NCBI RefSeq assembly: GCF_002150505.1
Contig: NZ_MSSV01000002.1
Location: forward strand, 186,001-250,000
From: Algoriphagus ratkowskyi
GTDB taxonomy: Bacteria; Bacteroidota; Bacteroidia; Cytophagales; Cyclobacteriaceae
Direction of reading: 5' to 3'
Length of the DNA stretch: 64,000 nt
Positions within the stretch are counted from its first letter, which is position 1; each line of letters begins with the position of its first letter. The position numbers were made by a program, and so were the translations under genes. Positions 9,237 through 18,686 of this stretch are shown here, one piece after another. Below the pieces are notes generated by a model. That model was not told the DNA's origin, searched no databases, and was given only the letters and a program-made list of their open reading frames with translations.

Positions 9237-10203
9237 ATTTTGGCTGATTGGCCTCGTAGCACTTGCTTGGTCATGCGGAAGTCCCGAGCAGCAAACTGAA
9301 CTTGCTACTAAAAGTCCAGCAAAGCCCTACCCTACCTTTTCTGCAGATTCTGCTTACGCCTTCGTACAAAAACAGGTTGATTTTGGTCCTAGGGTACCCG
9401 AAACTGAAGCCCATTCTGCCACTAAAAATTGGCTATTGTCAAAGTTTAAAGGATATGGTTTTACTGTTCAAACCCAGGATTTCGAAGCTAAAACTTACGA
9501 TGGTCTCACTTGGGGCTTGAGTAATATCATCGCTTCCTACAATCCTCAGGCGACTAAGAGAATCCTTTTAGCTGCGCATTGGGATACCCGTAGAATTGCC
9601 GACAAAGATACTGAGCGTATCAACGAACCTATTAACGGAGCCAATGATGGTGGAAGTGGTGTGGGTGTCTTGTTGGAAATCGCAAGAGTCATAGGTTCTC
9701 AGGAATTAAAACCCAATGTAGGAATTGATATAATATTATTTGATGGTGAGGATGACGGCGAACCAGAGCATGCTACCACTAGAGATAATAGTCAAATCTG
9801 GTGGTGCTTAGGCTCACAGCATTGGTCCAAAAACAAGCATATTCCAAACTACTCTGCTTATTATGGGATTTTAGTAGATCTAGTTGGTGCCAAAGGAGCA
9901 AGATTTTACAGAGAAGGATATTCCCGTCAGTATGCATCCGGAATAATAAAGAAGGTATGGGATAATGCACACCAAATAGGTCAAGGAGATTTTTTCATCT
10001 ATAAAGACGCAGATTCAATTCTAGATGATCATGTATTTGTGAATGAATTTGCAAAGATCCCGATGATCGACATCATTGAATTTTCTCCGGACTTTGGCTT
10101 CTCTCAATATCATCATAAGCACAGCGACAATATGGACATCATTGATCGAAGAACTTTGAAAGCTGTGGGAGAAACAGTTTTATTTACAATTTACCAAGAG
10201 TAA
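9226..10203 (+). CDS. M28 family zinc peptidase / glutaminyl cyclase-like lipoprotein
   Basis: Starting at the ATG at 9226 gives [17 protein letters not shown], a lipoprotein signal with a lipobox, and 325 residues. A TTG 12 bases upstream extends the frame but spoils the signal. The fold is that of M28 aminopeptidases and bacterial glutaminyl-peptide cyclotransferases. Metal-site segments visible are [15 protein letters not shown] (Asp), [11 protein letters not shown] (Glu) and [11 protein letters not shown] (His); an AAHWDTR segment lies earlier. It probably works in the periplasm or on the envelope, either trimming N-terminal residues or forming pyroglutamate. The start overlaps the end of cysS by 11 bases, a coupling with no obvious functional link. 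Confidence 0.88.
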   Translation: MKNRFWLIGLVALAWSCGSPEQQTELATKSPAKPYPTFSADSAYAFVQKQVDFGPRVPETEAHSATKNWLLSKFKGYGFTVQTQDFEAKTYDGLTWGLSNIIASYNPQATKRILLAAHWDTRRIADKDTERINEPINGANDGGSGVGVLLEIARVIGSQELKPNVGIDIILFDGEDDGEPEHATTRDNSQIWWCLGSQHWSKNKHIPNYSAYYGILVDLVGAKGARFYREGYSRQYASGIIKKVWDNAHQIGQGDFFIYKDADSILDDHVFVNEFAKIPMIDIIEFSPDFGFSQYHHKHSDNMDIIDRRTLKAVGETVLFTIYQE

Positions 10204-10224
10204 ACCCGTATCTTACCGTCTTAG

Positions 10225-10246
10225 AATCGTTCAATTTTGAATGATT
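10225..10246. promoter_or_regulatory. 22-bp near-perfect palindrome upstream of the LacI-type regulator
   Basis: The arms AATC-G-TTCAA and TTGAA-T-GATT face each other across TT with a single mismatched pair. It ends 29 bases before the regulator's ATG and has no T run. Size, symmetry and position fit an autoregulatory LacI-family operator controlling the regulator-galK pair. A transcription terminator for the upstream peptidase gene is the alternative. Confidence 0.5.
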
Positions 10247-10275
10247 AGAAGTGATAGTTTAATAATATTGTCCAC

Positions 10276-11313
10276 ATGAAGAAAGGTCATCAGGTTACGA
10301 TGAAAGAAATTGCCAAGAAGTTAGGCTTTTCTGTTTCGACTATTTCCAGAGCACTGAAGGACTCTCCTGAGCTACACCCTGACACTAAGAAAAAAATAGT
10401 GGATATGGCAAAGGAGATGAATTATCAGCCTAATCTCCTCGCTCAAAGTCTTAGAATCAGTCGTACAAATACGCTCGGCGTAATCGTCCCAGAAATCACT
10501 TCTCATTTCTTTGCCTCCTGTATTTCTGGAATTCAGGATTACGCTAATAAGCGCGGATACAATGTGATGATTTGTCAATCGAACGAGACGCTCGATCTTG
10601 AGATTGCTAATATCAGAACCTTAGTATCATCTCAAGTGGATGGCTTATTGATCTCCTTAAGTAGAGAGACAAATCAATATGATCACCTATTTGATATTTA
10701 TAATAGAGAAATTCCTTTTTTACTCTTCGATCGAGTTAATGAAGACATTCCTGTATCAAGGGTAACATTTAATGACGAAGGAGGAGCTTATCAAGTGACC
10801 AAATATTTATTAGAAACTGGATGTAAACGTGTCATGTATGTGTCAGGTCCTGAGGATCTGTACATCAGCAAAAAGCGTAAAGAAGGCTATATTCATGCTT
10901 TGAATGAGTTTGGTATTGAGTTAGATTCTGATTTAGTTAAAATTTCTGACCTAACCACCGAGGGCAACATCAACATAGCTAAGGAAATCGCTAATATGAA
11001 AACAAGACCAGATGGTGTCTTTTGTATGATAGATCCAGTCGCGATTGATATTCTGACCTTTTGGAAATCAATAGGCATCAAAGTTCCAGAAGATATGGCA
11101 TTAGCAGGATTTACTAACAACCCAACCTCCGCTGTAGTGGAACCACCATTGACAACTGTGGCTCAGCCTGGCTATGAAATGGGTAAATTAGCGGTGAGCC
11201 ATTTACTTGATCAACTAGAAGGTATCGCTTCTGACGACCCTATATCTATCGTATTAGAAACCACCTTGGTTCCACGCCAATCGACCAAAGCGCTTAGCAA
11301 AAATGAAAAATAA
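10276..11313 (+). CDS. LacI family transcriptional regulator
   Basis: A 345-residue repressor-type protein. An N-terminal LacI helix-turn-helix (about residues 7-28, MKEIAKKLGFSVSTISRALK) is followed by the hinge helix (PNLLAQSLR) and a periplasmic-binding-protein-like sensor domain beginning TNTLGVIVPEI. It overlaps galK by 11 bases on the same strand, so a galactose-related effector and control of galK are plausible; this rests on context only. A palindromic candidate operator lies just upstream. Confidence 0.92.
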   Translation: MKKGHQVTMKEIAKKLGFSVSTISRALKDSPELHPDTKKKIVDMAKEMNYQPNLLAQSLRISRTNTLGVIVPEITSHFFASCISGIQDYANKRGYNVMICQSNETLDLEIANIRTLVSSQVDGLLISLSRETNQYDHLFDIYNREIPFLLFDRVNEDIPVSRVTFNDEGGAYQVTKYLLETGCKRVMYVSGPEDLYISKKRKEGYIHALNEFGIELDSDLVKISDLTTEGNINIAKEIANMKTRPDGVFCMIDPVAIDILTFWKSIGIKVPEDMALAGFTNNPTSAVVEPPLTTVAQPGYEMGKLAVSHLLDQLEGIASDDPISIVLETTLVPRQSTKALSKNEK

Positions 11314-12451
11314 TATTGCCAGATCATTTGAGAAAATCTTTCAAAGTAAGCCTATTTTGGCCTTCGCTCCAGCTAGGATAAACCTAATCGGAGAACATAC
11401 TGATTATCAGGAAGGTTTAGTGTTTCCAGCTGCAATAGAGCAGGGCATCTGGGTAGCGATTCAAGAAAACGACTCCTCTTCATGCCGAATTTATTCTGAG
11501 GATTATAAGGAGGAATTTGTCTTTGACATCCACTCTTTTTCTCCCAAAAAAGGCCATTGGGCAAACTACATCATGGGTGTGGTGTCACAATTTCAGCAAG
11601 CTGGTTATAAAATTGAGGGTTTCGATCTGGTTTTTGGAGGTAATATTCCGGCTTCAGGTCTTTCCTCATCAGCCGCACTATCTGTGGCTATCGGCACAGC
11701 ATTGACAGAATTATTTAAGCTAACCATCACCAAAAAGTCAATTGTTCTCTATGCTCAGAAGGCGGAGCATTTATTCGCTGGCGTAAAATGCGGCATTATG
11801 GATCCTTATGCTTCAGCTTTTGGAGTAAAAAATCGTGCATTATTGCTGGATTGCCGAACAAATACACATTTTGAAGTAGAAGTAGATTTGGGCAAACATT
11901 CGCTCCTACTTGTCAATTCCAAAGTAAAGCATAGCCTCGCTGATTCTGCTTATAATAAGCGTAGAGAAGCGTGCGAAGAAAGTGTTCAAATCCTAAAGGC
12001 AACTTATCCAGAAGCGACTACACTACGAGATATTCCAATAAATGACCTTGAGAAAGTCAAGGCACTTTTACCCGAAACACTTTTCCCAAAAGCCAAACAC
12101 GTCATCACAGAAATCGAGCGTGTGAACTTAGCGTCAAATGCACTTCATGCGAGTGATTTAAATGCTTTCGGAAACTTGTTAAAAGAATCCCACAGAAGCT
12201 TAAGTGAAGACTTTGAAGTGAGCTGCGAAGAACTAGATTTTCTCGCTGAACAATCTTGGGAATTACCTGGCGTACTTGGATCTAGAATGATGGGCGGCGG
12301 CTTTGGAGGCTGCACTATAAATTTGATTTCAAATGCACACATAAATGATTTTCAATCAGCCCTTAAAGCTGCCTATCGTGCAAAATTTAACATTGAAGCT
12401 GAATTTATCCAAATAACACTTTCCGAAGGTGCCAGAATTATAGAACAATAA
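11303..12451 (+). CDS. galK: Galactokinase
   Basis: A 382-residue GHMP kinase that phosphorylates galactose at C1 (Leloir pathway). The galactokinase signature PARINLIGEHTDY is at 24-35, the ATP-binding loop GGNIPASGLSSSAAL near 110, and the C-terminal GSRMMGGGFGGCTI motif near 330. Length is typical. No galT or galE lies nearby. Its start is inside the end of the LacI-type gene, which suggests coupled translation and local control. Confidence 0.96.
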   Translation: MKNNIARSFEKIFQSKPILAFAPARINLIGEHTDYQEGLVFPAAIEQGIWVAIQENDSSSCRIYSEDYKEEFVFDIHSFSPKKGHWANYIMGVVSQFQQAGYKIEGFDLVFGGNIPASGLSSSAALSVAIGTALTELFKLTITKKSIVLYAQKAEHLFAGVKCGIMDPYASAFGVKNRALLLDCRTNTHFEVEVDLGKHSLLLVNSKVKHSLADSAYNKRREACEESVQILKATYPEATTLRDIPINDLEKVKALLPETLFPKAKHVITEIERVNLASNALHASDLNAFGNLLKESHRSLSEDFEVSCEELDFLAEQSWELPGVLGSRMMGGGFGGCTINLISNAHINDFQSALKAAYRAKFNIEAEFIQITLSEGARIIEQ

Positions 12452-12577
12452 TCTTTTTGCTAAACCTATTGTTTCAAATAGACATTATGTGCAATAGCTA
12501 ACAAAAAAATCACCAATTTGTAAGCCCAACTCTCAACCGAGTTTTAATAACCTATTTACCCAAAAATTATATTACCT

Positions 12578-15500
12578 ATGAATTTCCCAAAAAACCTAAG
12601 AAGCCTAGTGCTGCTAGGACTGATTGTGAGTATAGGATTCTGGAGCTGTAACTCCCGCTCTGGAAAGCCTAAAGTACTTGTATTCAGCAAAACTGCTGGA
12701 TTCCACCATGAGTCCATCCCTCAAGGAATAGAAGCAATTGTAAAACTTGGAATAGATAATGACTTTGAGGTGGACACCACTACACAAGCAGAGATGTTCT
12801 TTGAGGAGAATTTGTCACAATATGCTGCAGTAATATTCTTAAGTACTACAGGTGATGTGCTAAATACCTACCAAGAGGCAGATTTCGAAAGATATGTTCA
12901 ATCTGGCGGTGGCTTTGTCGGTATTCACGCAGCCGCAGACACGGAATATGACTGGAATTGGTATGGGAAATTAGTAGGAGGTTATTTCGTAGATCACCCA
13001 GGGATCAACGATCCACATCCAAATGTTCAGGCTGGAAAAATAACTGTGGTAGATGCAAGCAATGCCTCAACTTCATTCCTCCCTTCCCCTTGGGAAAGAA
13101 CTGATGAGTGGTACTCCTATCAGAAAATGAATACTGAAGTCAATGTACTTTTAACCTTGGATGAAAATTCATATCAAGGTGGACTTGATATGGGAGAACA
13201 TCCAATCGCTTGGTATCATGACTTCGACGGAGGGCGTGCCTTTTATACTGGCGGTGGTCATACCAATGAGTCTTTCAAAGAAGAACAGTATTTAAAACAT
13301 GTATTAGCTGGAATTGAATATGCTATTGGAGACAATAAGGAATTAGATTTTACTAAAGCAAAAAGCAAGAGAGTACCAGAGGAAAATAGGTTCACCAAAA
13401 CTACTTATGCGTACGGTGCTTTTACTGAGCCAACTGAAATGACTATTCTTCCAAACTTGGATATCCTTGTGGCACAAAGAAGAGGTGAAATTTTGATGTT
13501 CGACGCTGAGACTGAAGAAATAAAAGAAGTAGGCAAACTTGACGTTTACTGGAAAACGGAGGTCAAAGGAGTCAATGCGGAAGAAGGCTTAATGGGGATT
13601 CAAAAGGATCCAAATTTTGCGGAAAACGGTTATGTTTTTGTTTACTATGCACCTACAGGGACAGAAGAAATCAATAGACTTTCCAGATTTACTTTTAAAA
13701 ACGACACGTGGGATATGGCTTCTGAAGTTGTCATTTTAGATGTTCATTCTGATCGAAATATTTGCTGCCATACTGGTGGATCAATCGCCTTCGACAAGGA
13801 TGGTAATTTGTTTCTTTCCTTGGGTGACAACTCTACTCCTTTTAACCAAGCAGACTCTAAATTCATAAATAATGGTTATGCTCCACTGGATCAAAGACCT
13901 GGAAATAAGCAATTCGATGCACGAAGATCTTCAGGAAATGCAAATGATTTGAGAGGCAAAATACTTAGAATCAAAGTAAAAGAAGATGGTTCTTATGATA
14001 TCCCTGAGGGCAATCTTTACCCGGTAGGAACAGAAGGAACTAGACCGGAAATCTATGTGCAGGGAAATAGAAATCCTTACAGAATATCTATAGATCAGAA
14101 AAACGGCTTCTTATATTGGGGTGAAGTAGGGCCGGATGCCCGTGCTGATAGTATGGACACTAGAGGTCCTAGAGGATATGACGAGTTAAACCAAGCTAGA
14201 AAAGCGGGTAATTTCGGCTGGCCATATTTTGTGGGAAACAACTATGCCTACCATGAATTTGATTATGTAACTGGTGTATCGGGAGCTGCTTTCGATCCAA
14301 GCGGTCCAAAAAACAATTCAGTAAATAATACGGGTAGAACTGATCTTCCAGCATTAGCACCAGCGTTCATCTGGTATCCTTACGGGGAGTCCGAAGAATT
14401 CCCACAAGTTGGTTCTGGCGGAAGAAATGCAATGGCAGGTCCTATTTATTATTCTGACATGTACACTTCAGATACCAAATTCCCTGATTATTATGATGGT
14501 AAGATTTTCATATATGATTGGATCAGAGGTTGGATTAAGGCTGTAACGATCAAGGAAAATGGTGATTTTGACAAAATGGAAGCATTTATGCCAAACACCA
14601 AATTCAATGCATTGATAGATATGGAAATGGGCCCTGATGGTAAAATCTATATCTTGGAATACGGGAATGGTTGGTTCTCTAAAAATCCTGATTCAGGACT
14701 TTCGAGGATAGATTTTAATGGTGGTAACAGAGCACCTACAGTAAGTAAAATTTCCGCGGATAAAACTTCAGGGTCAAATCCGTTGACAGTTACATTTAAC
14801 GCAACGGCTTCAGATCCTGAAAAAGATGCAATGACCTATGTATGGGATCTGGGAAATGGAGAGACTAAGACAACAGAGGTTCCTACCTTGACGCATACCT
14901 TTAACGCGATAGGTGAGTACGATGTGAAAGTTACTGCCAAAGATTCCCAAGGATTAGAAGGAACAAGCACAGCTGCAAGTGTGTATTCTGGAAACATTGC
15001 TCCGGAAGTTTCTATTAAAATCAACGGCAACCAGTCCTTTTACTTCCCTGGAAAGAAAGTCGAATACAGCGTATCGGTAGCGGATGCTGATAATCCTGAA
15101 GCAGCTTCGGACTTGAGTACCCTATATATCTCTGCTGACTATATCGAAGGCTTAGACAAGGCCGAATCTGACATGGGTCACAAGGTCATGTCTGAAGCGA
15201 TGATGGGCAAATCGCTCTTCACAACATTAACTTGTAAAACCTGTCACAAAGAAGCTGAAGTTTCTATAGGTCCAGCTAACTTGGATGTGGCTAAAAAATA
15301 CAACCAAAGTGACGCTGACTACTTAAAGAACAAGATCAAAAATGGTGGCGGAGGCGTATGGGGAGAAGTTGCTATGCCTGCGAATCCAGAAATGAAAGAT
15401 TCTGATTTGAATGCTTTAGTTGCGTATATTCTGTCGCTAGATCAAGTGACTACACCATCTCTTCCTGTATCAGGATCTGTGGATGCTACTGCTGGTAAAA

Positions 15501-16021
15501 AACCAACTACTACGGGTGTGTTGATGCTCAACGCTTCCTACACAGACCAAGGAGGCCAAAACATCAAACCGCTCAGTGGTTCTAAAACTGTACTCTTAAA
15601 GAGCAACACGATAGACATGGGTAATACTACTGACTATATTGGTGGCTACAGCAGCATGAACTATGATGGCAATAATCTAGTGATGGTGCCTAAGGATGAA
15701 GCTTCGTTTGCGATCAAAGCAATAGACCTTACTAACATCTCTTCAATTACTGCGACTACAGTCACCATAGGAGAACTTGGGGATGAATATGTATTTGAAC
15801 TAAGGCTAAATAGCCCTACAGGCGAATTGGTAGGAACAGGTTCGTTTGTTCAAAAGAATAAAACTGGATCTACGGATGCTCCTAATTACGAGCAATTAAC
15901 AATACCTGTAACTGGATCAGCCGACGGAAAACTCCATTCCTTATTTGTGGTTTCAAAACCTAAAAACGAAGGCGGAACTGGACCTTTTATAATAGCTGCA
16001 ATGACATTCAATGCGAAGTAA
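12578..16021 (+). CDS. ThuA / PQQ-type sugar dehydrogenase / PKD / cytochrome c fusion lipoprotein
   Basis: A 1147-residue multidomain envelope protein. The N-terminus is a lipoprotein signal ending GFWSC. Domains in order: a ThuA-like class I amidotransferase fold (about 30-250, VLVFSKTAGFHHESIP to YTGGGHTNESF); a GSDH-type beta-propeller (about 275-710, including EEGLMGIQKDPNF and NIYCCHTGGS-like segments); a PKD domain (about 718-805, WDLGNGE); a cytochrome c domain with CKTCH near residue 885 and a distal AMPANPEM Met; and a C-terminal carbohydrate-binding-like domain (about 985-1147). Such fusions are frequent in Bacteroidota and are thought to oxidise sugars and pass electrons to the haem. 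The substrate is unknown. It is transcribed alone, with a terminator after it. Confidence 0.9.
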   Translation: MNFPKNLRSLVLLGLIVSIGFWSCNSRSGKPKVLVFSKTAGFHHESIPQGIEAIVKLGIDNDFEVDTTTQAEMFFEENLSQYAAVIFLSTTGDVLNTYQEADFERYVQSGGGFVGIHAAADTEYDWNWYGKLVGGYFVDHPGINDPHPNVQAGKITVVDASNASTSFLPSPWERTDEWYSYQKMNTEVNVLLTLDENSYQGGLDMGEHPIAWYHDFDGGRAFYTGGGHTNESFKEEQYLKHVLAGIEYAIGDNKELDFTKAKSKRVPEENRFTKTTYAYGAFTEPTEMTILPNLDILVAQRRGEILMFDAETEEIKEVGKLDVYWKTEVKGVNAEEGLMGIQKDPNFAENGYVFVYYAPTGTEEINRLSRFTFKNDTWDMASEVVILDVHSDRNICCHTGGSIAFDKDGNLFLSLGDNSTPFNQADSKFINNGYAPLDQRPGNKQFDARRSSGNANDLRGKILRIKVKEDGSYDIPEGNLYPVGTEGTRPEIYVQGNRNPYRISIDQKNGFLYWGEVGPDARADSMDTRGPRGYDELNQARKAGNFGWPYFVGNNYAYHEFDYVTGVSGAAFDPSGPKNNSVNNTGRTDLPALAPAFIWYPYGESEEFPQVGSGGRNAMAGPIYYSDMYTSDTKFPDYYDGKIFIYDWIRGWIKAVTIKENGDFDKMEAFMPNTKFNALIDMEMGPDGKIYILEYGNGWFSKNPDSGLSRIDFNGGNRAPTVSKISADKTSGSNPLTVTFNATASDPEKDAMTYVWDLGNGETKTTEVPTLTHTFNAIGEYDVKVTAKDSQGLEGTSTAASVYSGNIAPEVSIKINGNQSFYFPGKKVEYSVSVADADNPEAASDLSTLYISADYIEGLDKAESDMGHKVMSEAMMGKSLFTTLTCKTCHKEAEVSIGPANLDVAKKYNQSDADYLKNKIKNGGGGVWGEVAMPANPEMKDSDLNALVAYILSLDQVTTPSLPVSGSVDATAGKKPTTTGVLMLNASYTDQGGQNIKPLSGSKTVLLKSNTIDMGNTTDYIGGYSSMNYDGNNLVMVPKDEASFAIKAIDLTNISSITATTVTIGELGDEYVFELRLNSPTGELVGTGSFVQKNKTGSTDAPNYEQLTIPVTGSADGKLHSLFVVSKPKNEGGTGPFIIAAMTFNAK

Positions 16022-16043
16022 TAGCTAAGTCTTTAAATCATCA

Positions 16044-16078
16044 AATCCAACCTCGGAATCGGGGTTGGATTTTTTTTC
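16044..16078 (+). terminator. Rho-independent terminator after the ThuA fusion gene
   Basis: The perfect 9-bp stem AATCCAACC / GGTTGGATT lies 22 bases after the stop and is followed by a run of T. Confidence 0.88.
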
Positions 16079-16181
16079 TTCTCAAAATTATTTGGTATAA
16101 TAAGCTCCTGTAAAGCAGAATATCTTTTAGCGTAAATACTAAGGTTCTCGTATAGACTTTAAATCCTAATCATATCAAGCC

Positions 16182-16679
16182 ATGAGAAACTTCACAAGTA
16201 TACTTTTACTTAGCATATTTGGAGCCTTTTTATTTAGCTCCTGCCAAGAAGATGAAAAGCCCATAGACAATTCAACTCTGGTCCTTGGATATTGGCAAAC
16301 CAGTATAGCATCTGATGAAAACATGCTTTTTGTCTCATACTATACATTTTTAGAAAATGGAATATTCCACTCAGCTTCTGTTTATTTAGACGCCGACAGC
16401 AAGGATCTTGCGGGCTACTCTTCTAGATCGAGCGGTGAATATACGCTGCTCGATGACCAGCTAACAACTCACACCACCATTGTTTATGGTGTTCCAGAAT
16501 CTTCTGATGCGCCATATGTACAAAATACTGAACTTGTACAAAAGACAGATAGTTATTCGTTTGAAAGAAAAGTAAAATTCACTGAAGATAAGATGATATG
16601 GATTTCTCCTGGCTGTGGGCCACTTGAGAATTGTATTGGAGATCAGGTGTTTGAGAGATATATATCTTTGGATTTCTGA
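16182..16679 (+). CDS. Hypothetical lipoprotein
   Basis: A 165-residue protein with a lipoprotein signal peptide ending LFSSC. The mature part has no family I recognise. It contains alternating beta-type segments (LVLGYWQTSIASDENMLFVSYYTF, then a GEYTLLDDQLTTHTT segment) reminiscent of the lipocalin-like domains of Bacteroidota lipoproteins, and two Cys near the C-terminus in the context PGCGPLENC. It is flanked by a terminator on each side, so it is probably monocistronic. Function unknown. Confidence 0.7.
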   Translation: MRNFTSILLLSIFGAFLFSSCQEDEKPIDNSTLVLGYWQTSIASDENMLFVSYYTFLENGIFHSASVYLDADSKDLAGYSSRSSGEYTLLDDQLTTHTTIVYGVPESSDAPYVQNTELVQKTDSYSFERKVKFTEDKMIWISPGCGPLENCIGDQVFERYISLDF

Positions 16680-16733
16680 AAGTAACCCAATCAAAAATAT
16701 AGGCTAAATCATCATTACCCAATACCAAATAGT

Positions 16734-16781
16734 AAACCCCATTTGTTTAGCCTCAATAGCTTTAGCAAATGGGGTTTTTAT
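16734..16781. terminator. Long-stem terminator between convergent genes
   Basis: The 12-bp perfect stem AAACCCCATTTG / CAAATGGGGTTT, with a 20-base loop, is followed by T-rich sequence. It sits between the plus-strand lipoprotein gene and the minus-strand NIPSNAP gene and could serve the former; the minus-strand side is less T-rich. Confidence 0.75.
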
Positions 16782-16825
16782 TTCCAAACAAAGATCTCTC
16801 AAGGCCAAAGATGGATTTACTCCTT

Positions 16826-17575
16826 TTACTTCAAGGTAGAAAAAGGCAAAGTCTTCAAGAATACTGCATCAACTTTTTCTACAATCTTCCCATCAGCTTC
16901 AGATGCATCTCGCGCTTTCACCCAAGCTGAATCTTTGATGAAATTCTGGAAGTCCATTTCAAACGATGCCTGATCCTTGTCGGCCAGAAGATAAACTAGC
17001 TTTGGCTGACTTCCATCCTTCTCTACTGTCACCCAATATGGGTAATTTCTCAATCCCTGCTTTTCAAATAAATCCTGCGTGTGATCCTTAAAGCGTCTAA
17101 GCAGATTATCTAAGCGGCCATCTAAAGATGTATAAGTTCTAAGCTGAAAAATTCCACTTTCCTGAGGAGTTGGTGTATCATTTAGGCCTTTGGCCAGTTT
17201 CATAAAGGTCTGATCCACACTTTTCACCAGTCCCCCATTCACCTCAGAAGCTGCTTTTGCTTTCTTCCATTCAGGATCATTTGCAAATTTCTCCCACATA
17301 CGATCCCGTGATTTTTCATCAGGGTACCCTAAAATATAAGTCATGGAATTATCCGTATTATCTACTGGGAGAAAATAGGCAATGTTTTCCATTCCGCTTT
17401 TCTCAAAAAGTTCCATCGTATGATCTTGGAATCGCTTGATCAGATCTGGTAATTTGCCTTCGTTGGCGTAGTACTTTCGTATTTCAAAATAAGTAGAGCT
17501 ACTGCCACTCAATTGCTGCGCAAAAGCACCAAATGTAAAAAATATGGAAAGTAAACTAAGGATTGATATTTTCAT
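16826..17575 (-). CDS. NIPSNAP family secreted protein (two domains)
   Basis: A 249-residue protein with a signal peptide (ending GAFAQQ). It has two tandem NIPSNAP ferredoxin-like domains, about 27-125 and 140-245. Both carry the same pattern: FEIRKYYANEGKLPDLIKRF then a DHTMELFEKSGM segment, and later FQLRTYTSLDGRLDNLL then DHTQDLFEKQGL. NIPSNAP proteins are dimeric alpha-beta-barrel proteins of unclear function. In Bacteroidota, secreted two-domain forms are common. No catalytic residues can be named. Confidence 0.88.
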   Translation of the reverse strand: MKISILSLLSIFFTFGAFAQQLSGSSSTYFEIRKYYANEGKLPDLIKRFQDHTMELFEKSGMENIAYFLPVDNTDNSMTYILGYPDEKSRDRMWEKFANDPEWKKAKAASEVNGGLVKSVDQTFMKLAKGLNDTPTPQESGIFQLRTYTSLDGRLDNLLRRFKDHTQDLFEKQGLRNYPYWVTVEKDGSQPKLVYLLADKDQASFEMDFQNFIKDSAWVKARDASEADGKIVEKVDAVFLKTLPFSTLK

Positions 17576-17773
17576 GGTTTATTGAATTTGAAAGGATTTT
17601 TTTTGGATAATATATGTATCCGCTTCTGCACCAATAAAAGAGTCAAAGCGAATTATTTAAAGTAAAGACTAGCATTTAGAGTCTGCAGCCCCGGTCTTCG
17701 GTCTTCTCGCCAGTAAAGCTATGAAGATAAGGTTACTAGCAAGATACCGGCCATTCATATAGGCCGCTCGACT

Positions 17774-18139
17774 TCAATTCCTTTTCCAAGCTTTCCAAAG
17801 TGCTGGACTAAGTACCAACGCTACAATCAAAAGTCCAAAGGTTTCTCTAGCTTCCTCCATTTGCGGAGTTTTCATGCTCAGATCATGTTGTTCTACCTCT
17901 TGAGAAATCCAATCTCCTATGCCTCCGGGGTAAAAATAAATAGCCCCAGCCACACAAGCTAAGACCACCACTGCCAAGGGGAATTTAGGGAAAATGCCCC
18001 TGGTACCCATCATACAAAAGATAATTGCAACTCCATAAATGCTTACCCAAACTTCAGGATCTGGATCATTGAATTGCCAATAAGCAAACAGAGCAAAGAT
18101 GAGAATCCACAGCCCAAAGTAGATTTTATTAAACTTCAT
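17774..18139 (-). CDS. TMEM220-like membrane protein
   Basis: A 121-residue protein with four predicted membrane helices: IYFGLWILIFALFAYWQF, a VSIYGVAIIFCMMGT segment, FPLAVVVLACVAGAIYF and TFGLLIVALVLSPALWKAW. The QFNDPDPEVW segment after helix 1 is characteristic of the transmembrane 220 family found in Bacteroidota and animals. Function is not known. The region 17576-17773 between it and the NIPSNAP gene holds only low-complexity sequence, including CGGTCTTCGGTCTTC-type words near 17693. Confidence 0.85.
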   Translation of the reverse strand: MKFNKIYFGLWILIFALFAYWQFNDPDPEVWVSIYGVAIIFCMMGTRGIFPKFPLAVVVLACVAGAIYFYPGGIGDWISQEVEQHDLSMKTPQMEEARETFGLLIVALVLSPALWKAWKRN

Positions 18140-18158
18140 GATATTTTAGGGTTTACCT

Positions 18159-18166
18159 CAAAACTA
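18159..18166 (-). promoter_or_regulatory. -7 element TAGTTTTG before the TMEM220-like gene
   Basis: On the minus strand TAGTTTTG matches TAnnTTTG and lies 19 bases before the start codon at 18139. Confidence 0.4.
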
Positions 18167-18258
18167 CTGAAAACAATGAAAATTACCTGTCTTATAAGCA
18201 TTCGAATCTAACAGAATATACTGCGGATTTTTATCATACAGATAAACAAAGGGCAAAT

Positions 18259-18535
18259 ATGAGTGATACAATCCGGCAACTCAAAAAATAGGCTACAAGT
18301 ATACTCCTAATCGCCTTTTGCGTTTTCATATTTCGAGCTCATCTTTTTGCACAGCAAACAGATTCACTCGCTGTAGTTCCATAACAATCTCAAGATCAGA
18401 AATTTCCCTATGAGTTCTCTATACACACCATAATCGACATCAGTAAAAAAGTAGGTGCTTTGTGTGCTGAAGAGAGAACAAATAATTAAAGTAAAAGACT
18501 TGAACTACTATTATAAAATTAGACGCTGGACATAG
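18259..18535 (+). pseudogene. Decayed small secreted-protein gene
   Basis: One frame from the ATG at 18259 reads a short leader, a TAG (18289-18291), then a hydrophobic signal-peptide-like stretch ending HLFAQQ. A TAA follows (18382-18384), then a protein-like segment (QDQKFPYEFSIHTIIDISKK). The frame stops at 18487, but the +1 frame continues through the same point (IIKVKDLNYYYKIRRWT) to a TAG at 18533-18535. The hydrophobic leader with AQQ boundary and the smooth restart in one shifted frame argue for a once-functional gene with two nonsense changes and one frameshift. The family is not recognised, and it may be a remnant of a longer gene. Confidence 0.5.
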
Positions 18536-18612
18536 CTTTTTTTAAAACTTATGCAGATGTTCTCGAAGTCGAAATCTTGTATTATAGGCAGGAAACACTA
18601 CAAAAAACAAAA

Positions 18613-18640
18613 AGGGAAACCCTCTTGCGAATGTTTCCCT
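18613..18640 (-). terminator. Minus-strand terminator in the 18-19 kb gap
   Basis: The 8-bp stem AGGGAAAC / GTTTCCCT reads out on the minus strand into TTTTTGTTTTTTG. It would end a minus-strand transcript, either the small frame at 18687-18830 or a long 3' tail from the SMP-30 gene. Confidence 0.65.
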
Positions 18641-18686
18641 CTCTCTTATTGATAACCCTAGTCATCGAAAAGAGCCAAGCTACTGT

